From: Pseudophaeomoniella oleicola
Lineage: Eukaryota > Ascomycota > Eurotiomycetes > Phaeomoniellales > Phaeomoniellaceae
NCBI GenBank assembly: GCA_003868215.1
Contig: QWDQ01000025.1
Coordinates: 273,073-337,072 of the forward strand
Length of the DNA stretch: 64,000 nucleotides
Reading direction: 5' to 3'
Part shown: positions 54,121 through 64,000 of the stretch, piece by piece
Layout of the letters: the number at the start of each line of letters is the position of its first letter
Position numbering within the stretch: position 1 is the stretch's first letter
Translations under genes and position numbers: made by a program
Notes under the pieces: model-generated
What the model was told of the DNA's origin: nothing
The model's database searches: none
What the model saw: only the letters and a program-made list of their open reading frames with translations

Positions 54121-55602
54121 GAGTATTTACCTTGCTACGAAATGGACTACCGATCGAGACGACCTCTCCCCTTAGCTATCATGTCGGTGCATGTCGGTGC
54201 GATTAACAGCATCACTAAACAATCTGCCAAGTTCCTGACTGGTTATAAGATTTGGACATCAATCCTGATGTCTCTTTTCGACTGGCCTCTGAGATCCCTT
54301 GCCGCTGCAAGTCTGTTCACACTATACTTCACATAGGATGACTTCATACCTTAAAGCGCATATGGAAATGTGTGGCGCTGACATGGTTTAAGAGAGGTCA
54401 TTTCGCTGGCATGGAGTTTGTTAGCATGGGACTGGATGCTTGCTGTGGTTGAGAGAGGCTCCGTCGCCTACATGCAAGAGCAACAACATCCTCCGAGGTC
54501 TTGCCTCTAAGATCATCGCCTACCAAGGAGTTCCTAACCAATCCTTGAACTAGCCATCTTGACAAAAAGATTGGGAGCATATATCCAGTCGGAAGGAATG
54601 TGGAAAAAGCTTGACTTTTCACACCAATTGTGTTCACCATTCCAGCCTTTAGAGACCCCATCCCAAGAGGTATCTTGGTGACAGTTTTGACACCATTCCG
54701 AACTGAGAGATCCAGTCCTCGAGTCAATTTCCCTCCAATCCACACCCTTCCACGCATTATATTACAAGAAGCGGTCTTTTCAAACCTGTTTATCGTCTGT
54801 AGCGTCATATGCCTATGGGTGAGTGAGACATCTGGTGAGCTGCAAGCCATTCGAGACAAGTTTGAGCCTATCAGGATACTATTGGATTGCTGCTCAGCCG
54901 AGGCATTGCTAGGAGGTTTGTGCCTAGATGGATCCCTTTGATCAGTCAGTAAATTAACATTACTGCTCGTTTATCTTGTTCATGCTTAATGTTTTGAAAC
55001 ATTGAAACACGCAATGGCATTTACTTGAAACGAAAAAGGGGCCGTCATAATCTCTTATCTTGGTTTAGGCTCTCTTGGCTCTACTTGGCATGTCTTATTG
55101 GCAGTGCCTGATGGTTCCTCACGAGAAAGTAACTCTCTGGAATCATGTAAGGACAACGAGATGCAAAATGATCGATAGACGTCATATAATCAGTTGACCA
55201 TGGTCCGAAAAGATTGTTCTTGCTTTCAGTATCATTATTGGGGCCACATGTGCGCAAACTGCCCATCTTGGTCCAGCATCGCTTCCTAATCCGACCAGGA
55301 GTGGTGGATAAATAATGAATCCATGCAACAACCATGACAGTAGTCTATCAGAAACACCTTTTGGTTGTTTTGACAATATTCCGAACCCTTCAACTTTTAT
55401 CTCCTAACCTACCAGTGGATAGGTGGTTACGATGTGTCTGATTTCTCCGCACAGCTCTGATGCTGGTCTTCCGGACTGATTTAATCCGCTTGAGTACAGA
55501 AGATGAACCGGCCATAACCTGTTGTCCTCCTCCCTATACTGTTTCCTTTGCTTCAAGTCATTCGTTTATGCATTTCGTTCAGTGATTCTCATTCTTCTCA
55601 AC
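54121..55602. other. Intergenic, one doubtful minus frame
   Basis: About 1.5 kb before the pectinase gene. Apart from the doubtful frame listed at 54398-54850 nothing is recognised. It should contain the pectinase promoter. Confidence 0.55.
54398..54850 (-). CDS. Doubtful hypothetical protein, 150 aa
   Basis: Minus frame from the ATG at 54850 (MACSSPDVSLTHRHMTLQTI) to the stop at 54398. It has a mildly hydrophobic patch (YMLPIFLSRWLVQGLV) and a basic Ser-rich end, with no known motif and no paired splice signals. An overlapping plus frame (54630-54941) is equally open. Either or both may be chance. Confidence 0.25.
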   Translation of the reverse strand: MACSSPDVSLTHRHMTLQTINRFEKTASCNIMRGRVWIGGKLTRGLDLSVRNGVKTVTKIPLGMGSLKAGMVNTIGVKSQAFSTFLPTGYMLPIFLSRWLVQGLVRNSLVGDDLRGKTSEDVVALACRRRSLSQPQQASSPMLTNSMPAK

Positions 55603-57941
55603 ATGCGTTCTTTTCTCTTCGCATACGCTTTTGCTGGGCTGGTCCCATTTATTGCAGCCGCCCCTACAAATGGCATTGGCGGCTTCAATGGCGGCTCTTC
55701 CCACCAAACGCTTCATGAATCTGCACACGACAAGAGGATGCTTGCTAAGCGCGCCAGCCGTACAAGTGCTCCCTCCGGTTGTCTTACAGTCGGCCCTCAT
55801 GCTACCCATACCACGATCTCTAGTGCCCTCACTGCTTTGGGACATTCCACGGACGCAGCATGCATCTTCGTCAGCAGTGGTACCTACCACGAGCAATTGA
55901 CAATTTCATATGGAGGTCATTTGACACTGTATGGGGAAACTTCTGATACTTCCACCTACGAGTCCAACACGGTATTGATCACACACACCATCACTTCCTC
56001 CGCAGCAGGACAACTTGACCTGAGTTCAACCGTCGACGTCACCGCCGCAAACTTCAGAATGTACAATATCAACGTTGAAAACGGCTATGGGGAGGGGTCG
56101 CAGGCGGTCGCTTTGACTGCAAATGCCGACAGCCTTGGTTTTTATGGTTGTCAATTCATCGGATACCAAGATACCCTTTATGCCAAAGCCGGTACCCACT
56201 ATTATTCCGGATGTCTGATCAAAGGTGCTGTTGACTACATCTTTGGCGATGCGTCGGCTTGGTTCACTGGATGCACCATTATGTCAACTGGTGGTGGCTC
56301 CATTACTGCAATGCGCCGGGAGACCACTAGTGAGAATACGTGGTATGTGTTCGACAGCGTGACCGTCACTTCCAACCGCACCGACCTTAGAGGCCAGGTT
56401 TACTTAGGCCGACCATGGAGAGGTGATGCCAGGGTCACGTTCCAAAACTCCGAACTGTCGAATGTCATCAATGCGGCGGGATGGACGACCATGGCTGACA
56501 ATGCGACCCCGTTTTACTACGAATATAACAATTCTGGAGCTGGAGCGAGCACCTCTGGACGTAGATACGAAACCAGAGCCACCTCAGCAACTACCATTCA
56601 GATTATTCTAGGCAGTGGCTATACCTCATGGGTGGATCATACTGGAACTGGAGCTTCCAGCGCCTCCAGTTCCGCGGAAGTCTCGGCTAAATCATCCGTC
56701 GCTTCAAATGTCTCGGATACAACTGCTGTTGCTGAGGTAGCTTCGCCCGCAGCGGCAGCAGCAGCTACCTGCACTCCTACTGCCGGAGGGTCTGCCAACA
56801 CCGACGATACTCCCGCAATCCACGCTGCCATCCAGTCGTGTGGTAACGGAGGCACTATCGTTATCCCCGCTCGCACCACCTATCATCTTAGAAGCGTCCT
56901 CAACTTTACTGGATGTTCCGGATGCCAGTTCCAACTGGAAGGCACACTACAAGCTTCCAATGACCTCACCTATTGGGAAGGGTTGACGGCCATTATGGAC
57001 ATCAGAGATATTACTGGGCTAACATTCAGCGGAAGTGGGACAATTGATGGCAATGGTCAAGCGGCTTGGGACAGATTTGCCACCGACACTTCGTACAGGC
57101 GACCAACACTTTTCTACATCGATGGTGGCAGCCATATAACAGTTGATGGCTTCACCATGATCAACCCTCCTAACGTCTTCCACTCTGTCAGGGGAGGCGC
57201 CACTAACGTTGCATACTCTAATCTTGTCATGACTGCCCGATCTACCTCGCAGAATGACGCCAGAAACACTGACGGTAAGCCGTACCCTATCTGAACATTT
57301 ATTCTAATAATTCCGATGTGTTCTCGCTAACAATAAGTACAGGCTTCGACATTGGTGCTGCCACCCATGTAACCCTCACCAACGCCAGAATAGTGAACGA
57401 CGACGACTGTATAGCTTTCAAACCCGGTGCGAATTACGTCACAGTCACCGACGTTTCCTGCACAGGCTCGCACGGCCTTTCAGTCGGCTCTCTCGGTAAA
57501 TCAAGTGCCGACACCGTTTCCAACATCTACGTCAACAACGCCACCATGATTTCGTCCACAAAGGCTGTCGGTATTAAAACGTACCCGAGCGGTGGAACTC
57601 ACGGAATCTCAACTGTCCACAATGTCACATTTTCTGATATTGTGGTGCAGGACTGTGGCTACGCAATCCAGATCCAAAGCTGCTATGACGAAGATGCCTC
57701 TTATTGTGCTGCTCATCCCGGAAATTCCGTCTTGACTGATATCAGATTCGAACACTTCTCGGGGTCAACAAGCAGTTCGTACGCCCCTGCTACAGCAAAT
57801 CTGAACTGTGGCGCTGATGGGACTTGCGGTGTCACCATTTCCAACTATGACGTCAGTACTACATCTGGAAGAGCCGAGGTCTTGTGTGCTCATACACCAA
57901 GTACCTTGGGCGTCAGTTGCACAAGCGGGGCTTCTGGATAG
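55603..57941 (+). CDS. Secreted pectinesterase-polygalacturonase fusion (CE8 + GH28)
   Basis: Two pectin-degrading domains in one secreted protein. Two exons, 55603-57274 and 57343-57941, with a 68-nt intron in the second domain; 756 aa. The signal peptide is MRSFLFAYAFAGLVPFIAAA; the longer frame upstream starts with TTG. Residues about 55-365 are a family CE8 pectin methylesterase: SGTYHEQLTISYGGHLTLYG, GYQDTLYAKAGTHYYSGC (Gln189, Asp190), KGAVDYIFGDASAWF (Asp211) and YLGRPWRGDARVTF (Arg270). These are the residues known to act in CE8. A Ser/Ala/Val-rich linker runs from about 365 to 388. From about 389 a GH28 parallel beta-helix follows: ADDT-like NTDDTPAIHAAIQSC, GSGTIDGNGQAAWD, NTDGFDIGAA (Asp557), NDDDCIAFKPGANYV (Asp578, Asp579), GSHGLSVGSLG (His601). 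The usual GH28 Arg-Ile-Lys site reads GIKT here (634-637). No frame break. The combination would de-esterify and hydrolyse homogalacturonan. Confidence 0.9.
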
Positions 57942-60399
57942 AAAGATAGGGATTCCTGTTGGAAGTAAGTCTATGTAGGGAGAGGGACTATGTTCTGTTG
58001 TAAATATTCCACTTTCAGGTGCAACCCTTTCCACTATTCAATATAGGATATTAATTGAAAGTTTCAGCCAAAAGAAATGTACTTGCCCATTGTATGATGT
58101 AGCAAGCGCTCTATCTTGTCAGTGTGGAACTAGCATTGTGAGTCCACGGCAACATATCGCGGACTATGGAGCATGATAAGCAGCAATGCGGGGTTACTGC
58201 CTTTATAGACATCAGCCTTGTCTGATATGACGGAGATGACTTGATTGACCATCAGCGACTTGTTGATCTGCAGCGAGGCGTCCCGGTCATCAGCAGCAAT
58301 TTGCGCGGACAAGGCATCGCGAATAACAGGATAGCCGGTAATGATCACCCCCCTTCCACATATTCAGTCAGGTGATCCGAGAGCAGTCATGAAATGCATT
58401 ATTTTGCACATGAAGGACTTGAATATGAACTAAACTGATGCTGTCAGCACATTGGTTGAGAACTTAAGATCAGTTGATGAAAGGGTTGGCGGTGTTGATA
58501 TAATTGTCTCAAGACTCACACATAACAATGCCTAGCATCACTGCAGAAGCCGACTTTCTACTTTAATTAGATCAGACTGTTTTGGACCCAGGAATCTTTA
58601 GTGACCGCGTTGTCGGTAAAACCCTGCTACGGGAAGGATCAATAGCCTGTTTGTTTAATTATACTTATGGCCTTAGCTGTCAAATACGCCGTGGTGACGG
58701 GAATAAGAACCAGACTTTGACCGATCAGGAAGTACTAGTTCATTAGCATAAACGGTCACTCAGACTATCTTAATGACTGCATTGGAGATATGCTGTGCCG
58801 TCAGTGGTAGTAGGGAACATTGCAAAATGATATACAGAGTAGGCACTAAAAGGGATGGCGGTTTCTCACTCACGATGGCGATCAAGAGAACTTCCTCTGA
58901 GATACGTACATACGGTGGCGAATTCAGCGATGGGGCACGCTCATAAAGACCAAGACATTTATTGCAGCTGTCGGAAAGACATGATCAAATTGTCTTGGCC
59001 GACGGATCGACTTGCGGCAATGCGAGGAAGATTATGGAAGGAGAGTCAGGAATGTCGCATACGTGGCGACGAGATTGTGTATGAGGGAAGGTTAGATGTA
59101 ATGTAATAGTGGTTAGGTTGGTTGTATCTTAATTTATGTCCGAGGTGCTTAGAAGAGGTCGACACAAATCTACTTCTGTAGGACAGTTATCTGTGCTGTG
59201 ATTTCTCTAACCATTGGACGAGTACTTCCAGTGTTATCTTTATCTCCCCGCACACAAAGAGGTGGTCTCGATCGCCTCTCGACCGAAGTGTCAAACGCCA
59301 CTGTTAACGGTGTCCCGAGAGAGTTGCATCGGCCAAGTATTCCGGCCATTTATCGATCAGCTATCGGATTGCCACATCTAGGAGCCGAGAAGCGATAGTG
59401 ATGTTTCGAGATCCATGATGGGAGATAACAATCAAACCAATGTAAGTGCGCTTATCGATGGAGATCATGCCATCGTACGTGGAGTAGTCATAAATACGTG
59501 CTCAAAATTCTAGCAGCGAGTCACGCTGATACCTCTTGAAACGAATGACCGCGGAAAATGGAGTTTTGACTGAGATGGCCTCATACCAATACCACACCTA
59601 GCATCATTAGGTAGTATTCTGTAGACTTTATAGAGTCGTGGTGGATTCTTTATGAAGATACCGTCTAATATACACTAAGGAGCTGGGCGAACCTTGGCGG
59701 AACCGACCGTCGATTGGGGATTCAACTCAATCACGGATTTCGTCGCGACGCCTCTGTCTCAGATAGGTAGGTGCTTTTGCAAGTCAACTTTATCAGCTCA
59801 TGTGCTGTATGGCTTCATGTCTTCGATCACACAAGCCACGTCACCGATACTGCGGACTACTGTCTAAGCTGCAGTGCACTGTGGTTGACGATAACGAACC
59901 TTGGGGATATGATCTTGGCCCGGGACGCGGCACTTGGCGGAGCGGACACTTATGGATCGCACGATGCCTGACGGGGATCATTGTCCAACTGCCAAAATAA
60001 CAATAGCATGCTTTACGCCTCGATGCTGAGCCTTCAGAGCTGAGTTAGGCAGATAGGCCAGCTCCACTTGGACTCGGTTCACTCTCCTGTACCATAGTAG
60101 CCTCGGAACACGGTCACATCAGCATGCGTCAGTTATCTGGTAAGTAATATAGGGAAGGTGTTGAAACCCATCAGCGATAAGGACTGACCCGCCAAGCTTC
60201 CATTGTAACCACCCTTCGTGGTTACCCTCAGTCTAGATCATTGGCATGTGTAACCCAAGGCCGGTCTGGGGATGTCTAGATATGGCCGCCCATTGCCACC
60301 CCGCAGCTATATCAAAAGGCATTCCGTTCATTCCTTTCTCGTCAAGCTCCAGCTTGTTTCCCATTCAGCGTTGCCATTTAGACGAGACTGTTGTTAGCA
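57942..60399. other. Long gene-poor stretch between pectinase and OPT genes
   Basis: About 2.4 kb. Only frames under 90 codons, such as 58855-59106 (+, MAVSHSRWRSRELPLRYVHT), none with a family signal or splice support. No transposon ends, target-site duplications, tRNA or rRNA were recognised. The composition is mixed with AT-rich patches. Confidence 0.6.
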
Positions 60400-63300
60400 A
60401 TGTCTCAGATTTCGGAGAAGGGAAACATTGGCAGCATGAATGCGACGGAGGAGCCGGCGAGGAACCTCAGAGATGAAAAGGTCCTAGATGTATGCCATCC
60501 ACGGTTATTCCGACAGTGGGAAGCATGATCACTAATGAAAGCGCCAGCCCGCATACGAGTCTTTGGACGAAATATCCCTCAATCAGGTCGAAGCGTACGT
60601 ACTCCAGTGAACGTGAGGATACACCGACTAACCACGGTATAGGAATCTTCATGTCACCGAAAATGATTTGCTTCAGGCCAAGGAACTCGCCAGCAATTGG
60701 AGTCTTCAGGACGTTGAATCGGTAAGACCCCCTTGGGATGAATGATTGGTCTCTACGAAAGAACTGAGTATTCCCCTCAGATGATGAGCAAGGTTCTCAA
60801 GGTCCACGAAAAAGACCCAAACTTTCCAGTCACCATCGTCGAAAAGATCAAGGCCTTTCTTCACAATGCCGATGTCTTCGAGCATCCTGAGAAGCACGCA
60901 GACCTGATTCACGAGATGAAGATGGAAGCAGCTTTGATCACTAACAATAGTCCTTACGCTGAGGTACGAGCTGTTGTCGACAATATTGACGACGTCACAA
61001 TGCCGAGTTCGACGATTCGTGTCTGGGTCATCGGTCTGCTCTTTGTCCTTGGTATATCTTTTGTCAACCAGCTATTCAGCATTCGACAACCGAGTATCAC
61101 AATTCAGGCCAATGTAGCCCAGTTGCTCTGTTATCCGGTCGGCAAGGCCGCTGAGGCCTTCCTTCCAGACTGGGGGTTCACTCTTTTCGGAGTACGCCAC
61201 AGCCTGAACCCCGGAAAGTTCTCTCGCAAAGAGCACATGCTGATTACCATCATGGCCAACGTCGGTGCAAGTACACCTTATACAGACAACATTATCTGGA
61301 CTCAGTATCTGCCTCAGTACTTCAATCAAAGCTACTCCGGTCGGTTCAGTTATCAGATCCTCATTGCCCTTGGTACAAACTTCGTCGGCTACGGAATTGC
61401 TGGCCTCTGTCGACGATTCTTGGTCTATCCTTCGTATTGTGTATGGCCTGCATCGTTGGTCACCATCGCCCTCAATGCTTCCTTCCATACAGATACAAAT
61501 CTTGCCGTCACTGGGCCTCTCCACTCAATCTTCCGGGTTTCACGACTCAGGTTCTTCTTGTATGCCTTTGTCGCCATGTTCATCTACTTTTGGTTCCCCG
61601 ATTTCATCTTTCAGGCCTTGTCCTACTTCAACTGGATGACATGGATTGCTCCGAACAATGTCAACTTGAGTACCATCACAGGCTCGGTGAATGGCCTCGG
61701 TGTTAACCCAATCCCAACGTTCGATTGGAACATTCTGCTCTTCGACAATCAAGATCCATTAATGGTTCCTTTCTTCAATACCGTCAACAAGTTTTTCGGC
61801 ATGTTTGCCTCCATGTTCGTCTTGATCGGGATGTGGTACACCAACGCGTACAATACTGCTTATCTCCCTATCAACTCCAACAGAGCTTACGACCGATTTG
61901 GACAAGCTTACAATGTCTCACGAGCCATCAACGAGAAGGGGCTGTTCGATCAGGCGAAGTACGAGGCCTATTCCCCTGCCTATCTGGCTGCCGGTAACCT
62001 GGCGGTCTATCTTTTGTTCTTTGCAATCTATGCGGCCACCATATCATATGCATTCTTGTACCACCGACATGAGATCATGATGGGCTTCCGCAATCTGTTC
62101 AACAGCTTCCGTAAAAACCAGGAAGGTGACGAGTTTCAATATAAAGATGTGCATAACAGACTGATGTCTCACTACCCTGAAGGTTAGTCATTTCCCACTT
62201 GGAAGAGATTGAGATCGAAACTAATGTTATGTGCACAATAGTTCCTGAATGGTGCTACTTAATCTGCCTGTTGGTTGCTGTCGCTTTCGGTATTGCTGGC
62301 ATCGCAGGCTGGCAAACGTACACCACGCCTGGTGTCGTCTTCTACGGTATCGCATTATGCCTAGTTTTCGTTATCCCCATTGGAATCATCAGAGCCATCA
62401 CTGGTATCGAAGTCACTTTGAACGTGCTAGCTGAATTCATCGGTGGTTCTTGGGTTGCCGGTAACGCCTTGGCCATGAATTTCTTCAAATCATTCGGGTA
62501 AGTGCTTTTTGTCCAATCAACATTGACATCTTCCTGCCCCTTCTTCTTTTTTAGGTCATCTCAGCTAATTTTGACCGTTCTCTTGTATCAACAGCTACGT
62601 GACATGCGCCCACGCCCTTGCCTTCTCCAACGACCTCAAACTCGCCCACTACGTCAAAATCCCACCCCGACACACCTTCTGGGCTCAAATAGTTGCCACA
62701 CTAGTCTCGACCTTCGTCTGCACCGGCGTACTCAATTTCCAAATGAACAAAATCCCCGACGTCTGCACGACCGAGCAAGCCAGCCACTTCACCTGCCCCG
62801 GTATCAACACTTTCTTCACCGCCGCCGTCCTCTGGGGAACTTTGGGTCCTCACAAGATGTTTGGCAAGGGCGGCCAGTACACCGCATTGCTCGTCGGTTT
62901 CCCAATAGGTCTGATCCTTCCCGTCATCTTCTGGTTTCTGCAGAAGAAGTACCCAAAGAAGACGTGGTTGAGACAAGCCCACCCTGTCATCATGTTGTAC
63001 GGCTGCTTGAGTTGGGCGCCCTATAATCTGAGTTACCTCTGGCCCGGCGTGCCGATCGGATGGTTCAGCATGGTTTATTTGAAGAAGAGGTATCTCGGTC
63101 TATGGTCAAAGGTATGTTCTATATCAATTTCCTCGCATCCCCTTCCTCTTTTCCTCATTATCAACTGTTCCAATCATTCAATGTGAATACTAAACAGAAT
63201 TCTTTCCAAAACAGTATAATTTCGTCCTCTCCGCCTCCCTTTCCTCCGCAATCGCCATCGCTGGCATTGTCATCTTCTTTGCTCTGCAGTGGACAAGCGT

Positions 63301-63418
63301 CAGTCTTGACTGGTGGGGAAACACCGTTAGTTATCAAGGCTGTGAAGGTGAGGCATGTACAAGGCTGGTTTTGGGAGACGGTGCATCTTTTGGTCCTGGG
63401 ATTGGTGAATTCCACTAG
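60400..63418 (+). CDS. OPT-family small oligopeptide transporter
   Basis: Proton-coupled plasma-membrane transporter of the OPT family (tetra/pentapeptides, glutathione or metal chelates). Seven exons: 60400-60489, 60548-60594, 60643-60721, 60781-62182, 62242-62497, 62595-63111 and 63215-63418. Every junction keeps frame; 864 aa, the usual size. The cytosolic N-terminus (MSQISEKGNIGSMNATEEPA) is followed by MTSTTIR-like VTMPSSTIRVWVIGLLFVLG. The OPT signature region reads NPGKFSRKEHMLITIMANVG with YTDNIIWTQYLPQYFNQSY. Later family blocks: HRDTNLAVTG-like FHTDTNLAVTGPLHSIFRVS, TPGVVFYGIALCLVFVIPIG, AEFIGGSWVAGNALAMNFFK, PPRHTFWAQIVATLVSTFVC, PHKMFGKGGQYTALLVGFPI, PVIMLYGCLSWAPYNLSYLW with PGVPIGWFSMVYL, ending YNFVLSASLSSAIAIAGIVI then DGASFGPGIGEFH. 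It is the last gene before the telomere, about 0.5 kb away. Confidence 0.94.
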
Positions 63419-63926
63419 TTCCTACTTAGAACCATTGGTTTGTCAGGTCTTTTTTATGTCTCTTGTATTGTGGGAGATAGGAAGGAATGGAGAGGGGCTG
63501 GTAGAGAGTGATATATAATGTTTTTAATGTTCATGATTATGTTGTTCAGTTTATAATACATAAATGATACTAAGTCTATACTTTATAATGTTCTATATAT
63601 TTAATATATATCGCTTATATTTAAGTTAATATTTTACTCTACCTAACCCTACCTACCTATATGCACCTTGCAGTTTAGTATGGCATCAGCATGGTGATGG
63701 GAATTTTGGGTAGTCTAATAGTGGAAGGTTGATGGCCCTGTAAAAACCCTAATTCGGAAGATCTCCGAAACGCTATCACGACGACGACGCCAACGTGAGG
63801 GACGGCGGTAATATTAAATAAGTATTAGAAAAGCCATACATTACCCCCTAAAATGAAGGAATGAGTGCCTCCTCCCTTCTTCCCAATACCCGTCTTCTCA
63901 GAGTCCGACGGAGACAGAGTCTAAGT
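63419..63926. other. Short subtelomeric spacer
   Basis: 508 bases between the last stop codon and the telomere repeats. It is AT-rich in the middle (63530-63640) with TATA/ATAT runs, then more mixed, with a short ACCT/CCTA-rich patch (about 63636-63668). No helicase gene, X/Y'-like repeat, second telomere tract or transposon is seen. Confidence 0.7.
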
Positions 63927-64000
63927 TAGGGTTAGGGTTAGGGTTAGGGTTAGGGTTAGGGTTAGGGTTAGGGTTAGGGTTAGGGTTAGGGTTAGGGTTA
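63927..64000. repeat. Telomere, about 12 copies of TTAGGG
   Basis: An essentially uninterrupted run of TTAGGG up to the last base. The G-rich strand reads 5' to 3' towards the end, the correct orientation for a right chromosome terminus. About 74 bases is shorter than typical fungal telomeres (100-200 bp), so the assembly probably stops inside the tract. Confidence 0.97.

Noticed and set aside
57942-60399. Transposon remnant
   Set aside because: No terminal repeats, target duplications or transposase-like frames could be seen.
63927-64000. CRISPR-like or satellite array
   Set aside because: Units are six bases without spacers and lie at the end in the right orientation; it is a telomere.

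Overview
The window is nuclear DNA from a filamentous ascomycete (Pezizomycotina). The evidence is genes split by many 45-60 nt introns with GTAWGT-type donors and CTAAC-like branch sites, fungal-specific families (Zn2Cys6 regulators, Set9, Bud4, Pex8, a TMEM170-type protein, a small-oligopeptide transporter) and a run of about twelve TTAGGG units at the right edge. The right edge is therefore a chromosome end. A Leotiomycete-like plant-associated fungus would fit, but the species cannot be read from the sequence.

Left part, about 1-36 kb, is mostly conserved housekeeping: an unidentified Ser-rich protein cut by the left edge (-), a UBP12/USP15-type deubiquitinase (-), the sorting nexin Snx41/Atg20 (-), a small membrane protein (-), three unrecognised genes (about 11.6-15.6 kb), the prolyl isomerase Ess1/Pin1 (-), RNA polymerase II subunit Rpb9 (+), mitochondrial ribosomal protein uL14m (-), the H4K20 methyltransferase Set9 (+), a Myb-like protein (-), peroxin Pex8 ending in SKL (-), a TMEM170-type membrane protein (+), Bud4/anillin-like (-) and the mitochondrial DEAD-box helicase Mrh4 (+).

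From about 36 to 54 kb the content changes to catabolic genes: a D-2-hydroxyacid dehydrogenase (-), an NCS1 nucleobase/vitamin-type permease (+), a salicylate-hydroxylase-like FAD monooxygenase (+), an NmrA-like NAD(P)-binding protein (-), a Zn2Cys6 regulator (-) sharing a divergent promoter with an M20 N-carbamoyl/beta-ureido amidohydrolase (+), a class II aldolase/adducin protein (+), a LigB-type extradiol dioxygenase (+) and a second Zn2Cys6 regulator (+). Read together they suggest import, ring hydroxylation, extradiol ring cleavage, C-N hydrolysis and carbon-skeleton processing of a nitrogen-containing aromatic or heterocycle. The substrate is not determined. This is the best candidate for an undescribed system here.

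The last 10 kb holds a secreted pectinesterase-polygalacturonase fusion (+), a 2.4 kb gene-poor stretch and an OPT-family oligopeptide transporter (+) whose stop codon lies only about 0.5 kb from the telomere repeats. Exon boundaries below were worked out by hand from splice signals, reading frame and family consensus; where stated, exon lengths were checked to keep frame.
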